Origin: Parietaria judaica
Taxonomy: Eukaryota; Streptophyta; Magnoliopsida; Rosales; Urticaceae
Length of the DNA: 64,000 nucleotides
NCBI GenBank assembly: GCA_954871525.1
Contig: OX940861.1
Span: 15,670,842-15,734,841, forward strand
Reading direction: 5' to 3'
The notes under the pieces were generated by a model. It saw only the letters and a program-made list of their open reading frames with translations. It made no database searches and was not told the DNA's origin. The position numbers were made by a program, and so were the translations under genes. Shown here piece after piece: positions 45,477 through 55,431 of the stretch. How positions within the stretch are numbered: position 1 is the first letter of the stretch; every line of letters starts with the position of its first letter.

Positions 45477-45887
45477 CGTAAGTTATTTTCATGCAGTATA
45501 AATACTAGTCTTCATGGATGTAATTGATAGTTTTATAATCAAAGAAAATTTCAGCTTTTGTTTGGCAAAGCTTTGTCCCATTCAACTACGTTCTACATCA
45601 GAAATATTAATTTTTTTTATGAAAATAAAATCCGTAACCAGTGATATTATTTTTGAATTTTTCCTTACCAAGAAATATTTGTTTTGTTTTTTATAATTTT
45701 ATCTGGACCGCAAAAACATAAACCTGACTCCGAGTAAAACCGAAGCAGAAATTCCCGGTCGGACTTTGTTCTTAGAAACTAGTAACAGACTTCCGATTTA
45801 ACTGATTTACATGATAATCATTAAGTGTAAACGACAATTACTGTGAGACATGAGACACGAGTGGCGATTTTAACTAGTAGAAAACGA
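45477..45887. other. Spacer between solo LTR and LINE; displaced upstream region of BBX21
   Basis: No gene is seen. Because the LINE starting at 45888 inserted into the BBX21 upstream region, this ~400-bp stretch is what originally lay next to the BBX21 core promoter. It is AT-rich and ends with the left target duplication AACTAGTAGAAAACGA (45872-45887). Confidence 0.6.
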
Positions 45888-46572
45888 AATTGCATTAACA
45901 CTTGAGAAGAGCGGAACGGTCCAAGCTAGGAGCGCAACTCTGGAGATCCATGCCTTAATCCAACGTACGAAACTCTTCTCGGGCACCTACGAAATTACCT
46001 GGAGATTCGCGTGAATGAGAGAGCTGAAAGGGAACAAATTTAAAACTCCTGATTCGTTGTCTAACTCTTCGAGCCGAGCGGAGCTAACTCTCTGGTCCAT
46101 ACGGTGATGGATCTGGTCGGCGCGGAGGTTTTCGGCTCTGATCTGGCCGGCGCCGCGGCGGGGGAGCTCCTCGCAGTGCGCTGAGCTGACGAAGCTCAGA
46201 CCACCGGCGACCACGAAGGTCTTCCCCTCTATGCCTTCGTTCTAGCTCAGGTTCATTTTCGGCTCTCTGTATCGGGTCCTTTGTTTGGGTGGAGTTTCGC
46301 CCATTCTTCTCTGTCGCTACCTCATCGCCGTTTAGTTTGTCTCGTGATATGAGGTTGAAAGCTATATGGTCTTCTCTGCTTGCTGGTGTTGTGGGTCAGT
46401 GTTTTGGCTGAAAATTTCTCATCTCTGATTGCTTGGAGGTTGTGCCCTCTACCTGTTCGATAAAATGTTTCTCCCATTATCGAATGTCGACAAATAACTG
46501 GTTTAGGCTTCGAGGCATCCGGATTCGCTTTGAAACCATGACTCCGGTGAATACGTGATCTGAGACCTCCGG

Positions 46573-46845
46573 GTGGTTACGGCCTTCTGGAGTGTGTCTG
46601 TTGGGGACTGGTTCCCTGTGGTTGCTGGTTTTTCCAGCTCGATGTGCTCAATTTGGAGCTTTTGTATGGAAATGACTACATTTCCATGTGTGGTGGACCT
46701 TGAGCAAGACCTAGCGCCTGGTTGTGCCGTCATTCCCATGTGTGGTGTAGTTGTACACGAGGATGCCCATCGCATTGAGGAGATCTTCTGCCCATCGCCC
46801 TTGATATCGGCAGCCCGCTTCGGCCGGGCTGACCGGAAGCCATGA
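46573..46845 (+). pseudogene. Possible ORF1 tail of the LINE
   Basis: A 90-residue frame ends at TGA 46843-46845, overlapping the ORF2 ATG at 46842 as ATGA. The same overlap occurs in the other LINE (21464-21467), so this is probably the C terminus of ORF1. The DUF4283 and zinc-knuckle parts expected upstream are not recognisable in 45888-46572, so ORF1 seems lost or never complete in this copy. The protein itself matches nothing I know. Confidence 0.4.
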
Positions 46846-49800
46846 AGATCTTATGTTGGAACGTCCGAGGGTTGAGCAACCCTGGGGCGGTGGCCCGCTT
46901 GCGGAGACTTATTTGCGAGCGGAAACCGGACCTCCTCTTCCTTTCGGAAACGAAACTTAGAGGGGGGCAATCGGAGAAATTAAAGCGGCGTCTTGGCTTT
47001 CCTAATGGTTTTAGGGTTCCAGCTATTGGTTTGAGTGGAGGGTTACATCTCTTATGGAAGGAGAATTTTGACATCACCATTCGAAACTTTAGTAGGGGCC
47101 ATATTGACGTATTAGCGGTGGACGAATTGGGCTCACCATTTCGGTTCACCGGGTTCTATGGAGAACCGAAGGAAAGCTCTCGTCACCTTTCTTGGGAGCT
47201 TTTAAAGAGGATTTATAATGGGGATGACTCCCGTTGGTTGTGTGCGGGCGACTTCAACGAAGTCATCTTTGACTTCGAGCACTCGAGCCGGACGAGACGT
47301 AGGACAAAAAATATGGAGGACTTTGCGGAGACTCTCGAAGCTTGCGGCCTTCTTGATCTCGGGTTTCAAGGCGAGAGTTTCACATGGAGCAACATGCAAG
47401 TCGGTGCTAGAAATGTCCAATGTCGGCTTGATCGAGCATGCGCCAACCAAGATTGGAAGAGGCTTTACCCGGCGAGCGCGGTGGAAGTTCTTGATTTTTG
47501 GGGGTCGGACCACCGGGTCATTCTCATTGACACGGTGGGTAAACCACCCATCACGCTTGGGAATACGGCCTCTTCACGACGATGGGCTTTCGAACCGGGG
47601 TGGCTCACCCACGACCAATGTGCGGCGATTGTCCGGGAATCTTGGCTTCACGGCCGTGAACGCTACCGTAATGGAGGTTGTGACCGGGGGTTGGCCGATT
47701 GCAAGATAGCCCTCCAAAAGTGGGCTCGCTCGTCTTTCGGCCTCCGAGAGAAAAGGATTAAAAACCTTACCGCTCGCCTCGAAAGAATTAACAAAGAGGC
47801 CTTCTCTCCGGCTAACCGATTGGAAGCGAAGAGGCTTGGTCACGAGCTCGAGTCTCTCATTCTTGTTGAAGAACATTATTGGCAACAAAGAGCGCGGGCG
47901 GATTGGCTCAAAGGAGGTGACAAAAATTCCGCTTATTTTCATTCGAGAGCGGTGCGCCGTAAGTCCCAAAACGCTATTCGGGGCATTCTCAATGAAGATG
48001 GAGAATGGGTTACGTCGGAGGTTGAGGTTCGTGGTGTTTTTGCTAGATACTTTGAGGACATTTTTGCTTCCAATGGCGCTTCCGAACATGAGTTTTCTAG
48101 GATAACCGGAGAAGACATAAGCACCCTCTCGGATGTGCATCAAGGCCTCACGAGCGAGGAGTTCACCGGGGAGGAGGTTGATTTGGCTCTTTTTTCTATG
48201 GGACCGAGGAAGGCCCCGGGCCCCGACGGTTTTCACGCGCTCTTTTTCCAAAAGTTTTGGGATACCGTGGGACCGGATATTCGAAAGGATTGCTTGGCGG
48301 TTTTGAACGGGCGAGCTAGTGCTAGAACGTGGAACTCTACCAACATTGTCCTCATTCCAAAGATTAAGAACCCGACGAAGGTCAAAGACTATCGGCCGAT
48401 TAGTCTTTGTAATGTTATTCTCAAACTTGTCACGAAAGTGGTGGCGAATCGGATTAAAGCGGCGCTTTCGTCCGTCATTTCCGACTCCCAAAGTGCGTTT
48501 GTTCCCGGTCGCCTAATCTCGGATAACGCCGCCATTGCTTTCGAGCTCCTTGATTCCATTAGGAGGAAGACCACGGGCAAGAAAGGGGTCTTGGCGCTTA
48601 AGCTTGACATGAGCAAGGCATATGATCGTGTTGAATGGGGGTTTGTCATTGCTATGCTAAATCGGATGGGCTTCGGACCGAGAGTTATTAATGTGGTTCG
48701 GGATTGTATTTCGACACCGGTTTTCTCTATCGTTATCAACGGGAGAATTGGCGGTGCAATTGTACCAAAACGGGGGCTTCGACAAGGATGCCCTCTATCC
48801 CCCTATCTTTTCCTTGTGTGTGCGGAGGGCTTTTCCGCCCTTACTCGGGGACAAGAGCGTCTCGGCCTTCTCAAGGGATTCATCTGTAGACCCGCGGCTC
48901 CCCCGGTGACTCACCTTCTTTTTGCGGACGATAGTCTCATTTTTTGTGAGGCTAGCGAGGAGTGTTGCCACGCTATTATCTCAATTCTCGAAGTCTATGA
49001 AAGAGGATCCGGTCAAGTCGTGAATATGGAGAAGTCGATGATGGTGTGTTCTAGTAATACCCCGGCGGGAAAATCGGTTCTTTTCTCTAACCTTTTTCAC
49101 ATTCCCGTGGTGAATGACCTTGAATCCTACCTCGGACTACCGGTCCATGTTGGTAGGAACAAAGTGGCCCTTTTTAGCTCCATCACGGCTCGTGTTCTCA
49201 AACATCTCCGAGACTGGAAGGCGAAATTATTTTCGGCCGGGGGTCGAGAAGTCCTCGTGAAGGCGGTGGTTCAAGCGATCCCTACGTATACTATGAGCCT
49301 CTTCCGGCTTCCGTCGTCTATCATCAAGGACCTTCATAGGCATATTGCCCGGTTTTGGTGGGGCGGGACGGAGGAAAAACGAAAAATCCATTGGAAACGA
49401 TGGGATATCATCGCTAAGCCCAAATCGGAGGGGGGTTTGGGCTTCAAAGACCTAGGAGACTTCAACCGGGCCCTCGTAGGTCGGCTCACGTGGCGAATTA
49501 TCCAACACCCGGATTGTTTGATGGCCCGCGTTCTTAAGGCCAAATACTTTCCAAACTCATCGGTTCTTGATTTTGAATGTAAGAGCCATTTTTCCTTCCT
49601 CTGCAAAAGCCTTTGTTGGGGTCGGGACTTGGTGCGGCATGGTATTAGGTGGCAAGTCGGAGAGGGCAATCTTAGAGCCTTCTCGCAACCTTGGCTCCAA
49701 AGACCCGGTAGTTTCTCCGTCCTCTCTAAGGAACCCGACGATGGATACCCTTGGAGAGTAGCCGATTTTATTTCCAATGGAAGTTGGAACCGGGATCTTA

Positions 49801-50423
49801 TCACCTCCATGATGATCCCTTTTGACGCCAAAGCCATTCTAAAGATTCCACTCGGAAACGATGACTACAAAGACCGCTTGGTTTGGCATGTTGAGGAAGA
49901 TGGACACTACTCGGTTCGTTCGGGTTATCGTCTTGCGAGGGCGGAGTCTCGAGGGGGTCCCTCTAGTTCCTTTTGTGTGGAACAACATTGGTGGAAGAAA
50001 TTATGGGGTCTCCAAATCCCGCCCAAGGTTAAACATTTTGTGTGGCGAGCGTGGAACGAGGCTTTACCTACTTTCGGTGCTCTTCGGGGACGTGGTGTGG
50101 AGTGCCTTCCTTTTTGCAAGTTTTGTGGTGCGTTGCCGGAAGACACGAATCATGCGGTGTGGTCGTGCGTACGGGCTCAAGCTCTTTGGGAGTGTTCGTC
50201 CTTGCACAAATGGGCGGAGAAGGCGGCGCCGGTTCCTTTTCGGGAACTTTGCTTGAGGGCCTTTAACGCTCTATCCACGACGGACTTGGAGTTTTTTTGC
50301 GGGATCCTCTGGGCGACATGGTCCGACCGAAACTTAAGGCTCTTCGAGAACCGTGCCAAATTGCCGGAAGTGTGGATTGAGGAGATTGTGTGTTGGTTTG
50401 GTAGTTTCAAAAAAATGCACTAG
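46842..50423 (+). CDS. LINE ORF2: endonuclease and reverse transcriptase
   Basis: This is a single uninterrupted frame of 1193 codons. Residues 1-225 form the endonuclease: CWNVRG (N7), SETK (E36), GDFNEV (D137, N139) and SDHRV (D223, H224). The RT follows with RKAPGPDGFHA, DYRPISLCNV, ALKLDMSKAYDRVEW, GLRQGCPLSPYLF and the catalytic LLFADDSLIF (D696, D697). The zf-RVT segment near residues 1045-1140 has WWKKLWGLQIPPKVKHFVWR and FCKFCGALPEDTNHAVWSC. ORF2 protein nicks target DNA and copies the LINE RNA there. All catalytic residues I can check are present. The frame ends at TAG 50421-50423, just after a run of seven A's, before RNase H. Confidence 0.93.
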   Translation: MKILCWNVRGLSNPGAVARLRRLICERKPDLLFLSETKLRGGQSEKLKRRLGFPNGFRVPAIGLSGGLHLLWKENFDITIRNFSRGHIDVLAVDELGSPFRFTGFYGEPKESSRHLSWELLKRIYNGDDSRWLCAGDFNEVIFDFEHSSRTRRRTKNMEDFAETLEACGLLDLGFQGESFTWSNMQVGARNVQCRLDRACANQDWKRLYPASAVEVLDFWGSDHRVILIDTVGKPPITLGNTASSRRWAFEPGWLTHDQCAAIVRESWLHGRERYRNGGCDRGLADCKIALQKWARSSFGLREKRIKNLTARLERINKEAFSPANRLEAKRLGHELESLILVEEHYWQQRARADWLKGGDKNSAYFHSRAVRRKSQNAIRGILNEDGEWVTSEVEVRGVFARYFEDIFASNGASEHEFSRITGEDISTLSDVHQGLTSEEFTGEEVDLALFSMGPRKAPGPDGFHALFFQKFWDTVGPDIRKDCLAVLNGRASARTWNSTNIVLIPKIKNPTKVKDYRPISLCNVILKLVTKVVANRIKAALSSVISDSQSAFVPGRLISDNAAIAFELLDSIRRKTTGKKGVLALKLDMSKAYDRVEWGFVIAMLNRMGFGPRVINVVRDCISTPVFSIVINGRIGGAIVPKRGLRQGCPLSPYLFLVCAEGFSALTRGQERLGLLKGFICRPAAPPVTHLLFADDSLIFCEASEECCHAIISILEVYERGSGQVVNMEKSMMVCSSNTPAGKSVLFSNLFHIPVVNDLESYLGLPVHVGRNKVALFSSITARVLKHLRDWKAKLFSAGGREVLVKAVVQAIPTYTMSLFRLPSSIIKDLHRHIARFWWGGTEEKRKIHWKRWDIIAKPKSEGGLGFKDLGDFNRALVGRLTWRIIQHPDCLMARVLKAKYFPNSSVLDFECKSHFSFLCKSLCWGRDLVRHGIRWQVGEGNLRAFSQPWLQRPGSFSVLSKEPDDGYPWRVADFISNGSWNRDLITSMMIPFDAKAILKIPLGNDDYKDRLVWHVEEDGHYSVRSGYRLARAESRGGPSSSFCVEQHWWKKLWGLQIPPKVKHFVWRAWNEALPTFGALRGRGVECLPFCKFCGALPEDTNHAVWSCVRAQALWECSSLHKWAEKAAPVPFRELCLRAFNALSTTDLEFFCGILWATWSDRNLRLFENRAKLPEVWIEEIVCWFGSFKKMH

Positions 50424-50949
50424 CGGCACGGAGAGTACGACCTTAGTTCGGCCTACTACACGTCGAGGGTGGTCGGGGGCCGAAGACGGAGGGGTCAAAC
50501 TCAACGTCGATGCGGCGTGGGACAAGGATACCGGACGAGCGGCATTCGGTGGGGTAGTTAGAGACAACCGAGGAAGACTCCTAGGGTTCACGGCAACATC
50601 CTTGGAGAACGTAGACTCGGTCTTATCCGCGGAATGCTTCGCGATACGTCATGGACTCCATTTCGTCCTTGAAAGGGGTTGGAGAGTGTCGGAGGTGGAA
50701 ACCGATAGTTTACGTGCAACCCGTCTTGTCAACGGGGGAAGTCTTAATTGTGTCCAAGGCCCGATTTTAGCGAACATTAGGAACTTGGCTAGTGTGGTTA
50801 AGTGTCATTGGGCTCCTCGTTCATGCAACGAGGCGGCGAACTTTGTAGCTCGATCTCGGATTACGGGCCGTATTCCCGACATGTGGTCGTGTGTATGCCC
50901 GGATTGGCTTGTAGGCACTATCCTTAGGGACTTAAATCCCGTTCATTAA
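50413..50949 (+). pseudogene. LINE RNase H segment, one frame off ORF2
   Basis: In the +1 frame after the A7 run the sequence encodes VKLNVDAAWDKDTGRAAFGG, RDNRGRLLGF, ECFAIRHGLHF and EVETDSLRATRLV. These give the aspartate, glutamate and aspartate of an RVT_3 RNase H, then CNEAANFVAR and a stop at 50947-50949. The domain is whole, but it has no start of its own in a suitable place. One base fewer in the A run would join it to ORF2, so a one-base insertion, a frameshifting site or a sequence error are the options. Confidence 0.8.
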
Positions 50950-50995
50950 TACAAGGTTCTATTTCGTCAAAAAAAAAAAAACTAGTAGAAAACGA

Positions 50996-51180
50996 CAAAG
51001 AAAGCCGAAGCTCATTCATTTCTAATTCTATATACACAGAGGTTCCATTCCACCACTCGGGCCGCGAAACTTGACCACTGTCTCACCTCCATCGACGCAC
51101 CTGCTTCTCTCTCTCTCTCTACAAAAGCCCCACTCCAACACACGCGGTCTCCTCTCCGGCGAGGAAAGAGCACGCGTGTT
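50996..51180 (+). promoter_or_regulatory. Core promoter and 5' leader of BBX21
   Basis: Only 185 bases separate the LINE target duplication from the BBX21 ATG. They include a TATA-like TCTATATACACA at about 51026-51037, roughly 145 bases before the ATG, and a (CT)n run at about 51105-51121, typical of a leader. I see no clear G-box here; light-response elements may have been left on the far side of the LINE. Confidence 0.55.
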
Positions 51181-52152
51181 ATGAAGATCCAGTGCGACGT
51201 CTGCGGCCGAGCCGAGGCCGCCGTGTACTGCACCGCCGACGAGGCCGCGCTCTGCTCCGCCTGCGACCACCGCGTCCACCACGCCAACAAGCTCGCCTCC
51301 AAGCACCGCCGCTTCTCTCTCCTCTCCCCCTCCGCCAACCAGTTCCCCCTCTGCGACATCTGCCAAGTAAGTGTAGAACTTCTCACACACTCTCTCTCTC
51401 TATATATATATATATATCTATATATATGTATGTAGAGCTCATGGCTTCTCATGGCGGTGTAGGAGAAGAGGGCGTTCCTGTTCTGCCAGCAAGACAGGGC
51501 GATTCTGTGCCGGGACTGCGACCAGCCGATCCACGCGGCCAACGAGCACACGCAGAAGCACAGCAGGTTCCTCCTCACCGGAGTCAAGCTCTCCAACGCC
51601 TCCGAGCTATACCACGCCGGATCCGAGGCCGTTCCGGTCCCCGATCCCAAGGCGGAGCCCGTTCCGACCCCGAACCAGCCCAAGAGCTCGGCCATTCCGT
51701 CTGGTAATCTGGAGAGCTCGGCAGCGAACAGCAATGGCGGTCTGATCAGCAGCATATCGGAGTACTTGATCGAGACGCTTCCCGGCTGGCACGTCGAGGA
51801 TTTCCTCGAAAACTGCAAGGTAATTTCGAATCAATCTCTCCGTAATCGCGTACATCGTTTCCGTTCTCGATTCTGATTCGATCAGTGGATTCTTCAGGCC
51901 GACGACGGGATGCTGATCCTCGACGAGAGCTGCAACGGCTACAGTTCGAGCTCGTTCTCGTCGGAGAACATGGGGGTGTGGGTCCCGCAAGCTCCGATAT
52001 ACCAGTCGGAAATGAGGAAAGAGACGACGAACCCGAAAGCTCTGAACGGCTCCATTGCGGCGAGCACGAGGTGGAGCGACGACGGGGCTTTCACGGTGCC
52101 GCAGATGAAAGTCCCGTCGTCGGGGTCGAAGAGATCGAGAACGTTTTGGTAG
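51181..52152 (+). CDS. BBX21: Double B-box zinc finger transcription factor, BBX21-like
   Basis: Three exons join in frame (51181-51366, 51463-51819, 51898-52152) to give 265 residues. B-box 1 starts [13 protein letters not shown] at residue 5, and B-box 2 starts CDIC at residue 58 and continues [18 protein letters not shown]. The first intron cuts B-box 2 after residue 62. A conserved [18 protein letters not shown] motif lies at 160-177. The C terminus has [21 protein letters not shown] and ends SRTFW. These C-terminal motifs and the [12 protein letters not shown] wording fit BBX21 (STH2) best among BBX20-22. In Arabidopsis BBX21 promotes photomorphogenesis with HY5 and is a COP1 target. The intron has a (CT)n(TA)n run. 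No CCT domain is present, as expected for this group. Confidence 0.92.
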
Positions 52153-55100
52153 ATCAGAATCTGTTTTGAGGAAACGATTTTGATAAGAGTCTGGGTTTGG
52201 TGTTTGGCTGTTTTCCGTCTCCGAAAACCCTGTTGTTGTCCGGGTTTAGGTTTTGTTCTTTTTGGCGTCGCGATGTTTTTTCTCAAATCATTTTCAGATG
52301 ATCACTGTGTATATATCAGAAAAAAAAAGGAAAGAATTCCGACGGTTTTTTTTTTGTTCTCACTTTTTTATTTTCATTTTAACGAATCATTTCTAGTTTG
52401 GATGAGAATTTTCGGGAAATAGTAGGAGGACCATACCGAGATTAAAAATAGAAAAGGTTGAAATGAAGAAGAAAGTGTATAGTCTTGGATAATGGCTACT
52501 TTCGGTACAGATTATTTAGTCCGGTTTTTATTTTTATAATAAACTGTTTTTTTTTTTATGTGATAAAATTGTCTTTACAATAAATAAACACAAAAACACT
52601 TTTAAATTTTGTACATCATGTTTATAAGGTAAGATTTAATTTTTGATTTTTTTCTAAAAATAAAAACATGATTTAATTTTTAGTTTATTTTAATCTTTTT
52701 ACCTTATATATATTTATTTTACCAAATGCTAAATTGACTTTTATTACCAACAACAATTGTTTTATGAACAGTTTACAAAATACTTATCAATTTTTTTTAT
52801 TGCATATTTAAAAAAAAAAAAAAAAAAACCTAAGCTATACCAAACAATGCCAATAGTGTTATAGTATGTTTACTTGTACATTTTTATTTTTGCAATTGAG
52901 AGGAAAAAAAGAGTTTGGAATTTAAAATTTTTAACGGCTAAAATTGGATTGTATAAAAAAACAAAAACAAAAACAAAAAAACAAGAGCGCAAATAGTATG
53001 TTTTAAAATATTCGAAAATCAAAACTTCTAATTCTGAAAAAAAAAAATGAGATTTAGACTCGAAATCTAAGGAAAAAACAAAAAACAAGAATTATAAACT
53101 ATTGGATAATATATCATCACCACTAATTGGGGAGAAATCTTATATGTTATACAAAAATTCGGATTCATATTTTAAGAAAGTAGTATATTATATTTTCATA
53201 TCTTAAATTTAAGCCTTACGATTTTGATTCTTGGTTAAATTTAATTCGCCGGAGGATATTGAAAATTAGAAAAATAAAATTCGGAACAAAGATAATCTAG
53301 TTCTAGATGTATCCGGATTTTGCAAAATCAGTTCTAGAAATTGGGTTTTATGCTAAATTTTTAAATATATATAGTTAGTTGTGTGATGGGACATAAAAAT
53401 AGTTAAAGGGGCAAAATGATTAGGAAAAATAGTATTAAACTAGAAACAGGATAAGAGAGGCAAAGAAAGGGATGATCATGTTCTGTCTGATATCATAATG
53501 CAGAGAAAGAGAGAGAGAGCAATCACTCTCAATAGGAGGAGAGTAGAAAGTTTGTTTGTTGTGTGTGTGAGTTCATAGTAAGTACAACTCGAAGAGCCCT
53601 TCTTGAGAGGTCGCCTTCTGTCTGTGTCACCCAACTCTCATTCTCCGAATTCATTTTTTGTAACTACTCTTTTGCGCCTCTTAAAAGCCCCAAACCCCTA
53701 GCTTACAACATTTATTCACAGTGGCACATTGTATTTTCGAGTGATATAAGTAGGCTTGTGAAAATTAAAAACTGAGATCGGAAATCGGGGTTTTGGCCTT
53801 TTCTCGGCTTGGTCTAAACTCTGAAAACCCTAGCTTGCTAGTTGCTTGTGTCATAACTCACATGGATGTAATAATGTTATATAGGAGGGGTGAAGGTTGA
53901 ATCCAATACACAAATCCGGTTTTTGGCCTTTTCTCGACCTGGCCGTCCAAACTCTAAATTCAGAAGTCATAAAACGTAGTCTGATAAAAACACATTTGAA
54001 GTCCGTATTCAAGGGAGCAATGCTTCTTTGGCTCCTGCTCGGTCCCCATTCTCGGTTTTTAGACAAAAATGCCTAGTGTTTGGGCCGGATAGGCTTCGGG
54101 TGAATAATTTTAGGTGTCGCCCCTATAATATTTTTACATTCTACGTAGTATGCTAATATAACATTTCGAGTTTTTTTTTTTACCTTTTATAGCAACTTTT
54201 GTCTGTGATTGAATTGGTTGCATGAATTTTGGAACGTCTTTTCAGCAAATTGAGTGAAGAAAAAAGGTGGAGCCCCCAAATGTGGCAAAGATTAGACGTC
54301 ATGGCTTATCTAATCCAATTATCCAATTAATAAGAAAGACCCACTTACATATAAACAATTTACAAGGAAGATTATCATCAATTGGATTATAATCAAATCA
54401 GAATCTAACATTATTTATTTTCGTGGTCATAATTTAGCGTTAGCCTCGGTGTCTTTACCAACCGTGCCAAATGATGAAACATGCAAGTGCATTTTTTTAA
54501 GTTATTGACACGATTAGTCCATCTCTTATGAGAGATGTAGGATTTAAAAAAATAATAATAAAAAATACACATCTTCTATGATTTTACTATTGATTTAGCC
54601 TTTTTGTACTAGCAGATTTTTTTTTTTTGAAACAATGTACTAGCAGAAATTACTCATCCTATATGATTTTGTCGAATGAATTTGGCTATATTTGGCCTTC
54701 AGTTAATGATTATCTTAATTAAAGATATATAAAAGTAATTTTAAAATTATTATTTAGCGATACAACAAAAATATAACAATCCCAAAAATTTTGTAGAAAG
54801 TTTTTATTTCTTTTAAAAAATTAATAATATCATCATATTTTTTACTATTTCATAAAAAAATATCCCTTTTTTCATTCTGAAACACAAGAGTTAAATCTGC
54901 ACATTCATCATTACTTTTTTATTTTTTTTCACCAAAAACAGCCAATAGTTTTTTTCTTTTTAATTAATTCACACCACAATAACACATCACAAAAATCAAA
55001 ATACTCTGCTTAACTATATGGACGCATCAACTACAAACTATATACAATGGCATAGCATTATTGGGAGAATAATATATCACAGTGAGACTTTATTGGTTCT

Positions 55101-55431
55101 CTGTGGGGTCCGATTCAAAAAAAAGTTTGTTAGCTCAACATGTTGTCATTTGGACGTTGATGTGGCCGGATGGGACCCACCTCAAGATCCGATGATGATT
55201 AGGGTTGCACAGTTCGACCGTGGCTGTTTCATGTCCAGGACCGGTCTCTTTCATCACTTGTCATTCTGGTCCCTAACGGTAATGCCCACAAACTGCTAAC
55301 TGAAACTTGCATCTTCCTTTGCCTATAGACTGTTCTTGCTTACCATAAAGCTTCCATTTTGGTATGTATGTCTTTCATGAATCTATATTGAAAAGAAAGT
55401 TACACACTTTTTGCGAGAGGGTAAAGGAGAC
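52153..55431. other. AT-rich gene-free stretch after BBX21
   Basis: The first ~280 bases are the likely BBX21 3' untranslated region. Beyond that I see no gene. Poly(A) and poly(T) runs are frequent, for example at 52809-52828. A ~45-bp phrase around TTTTGGCCTTTTCTCG occurs at 53781 and again at 53911. No element ends were identified. Confidence 0.5.

Larger units (their letters stand above)
45888..50980 (+). mobile_element. Nearly intact L1-type LINE with 16-bp target duplication
   Basis: The element is flanked by AACTAGTAGAAAACGA at 45872-45887 and again at 50980-50995, and it ends in a poly(A) of about 12 bases. It holds a ~950-bp 5' part with only the tail of ORF1, a complete endonuclease/RT ORF2 and an RNase H segment one frame away. 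Perfect duplications and a 1193-codon open frame point to recent insertion. It lies in the promoter region of BBX21 in the same orientation. Confidence 0.93.

Noticed and set aside
47574..48491. A 305-codon minus-strand ORF inside LINE ORF2
   Set aside because: It is antisense to the endonuclease/RT frame, has no recognisable domain, and follows from codon composition.
51012..51818. A 268-codon minus-strand ORF over BBX21
   Set aside because: It runs antisense to B-box exons and through an intron with (TA)n, giving a Tyr-Ile run. It has no domain and is explained by GC-rich codon bias of BBX21.
55018..55299. A 93-codon plus-strand ORF
   Set aside because: There is no domain, signal peptide or splice context, and composition is that of the surrounding AT-rich DNA. 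It is not supported as a gene.
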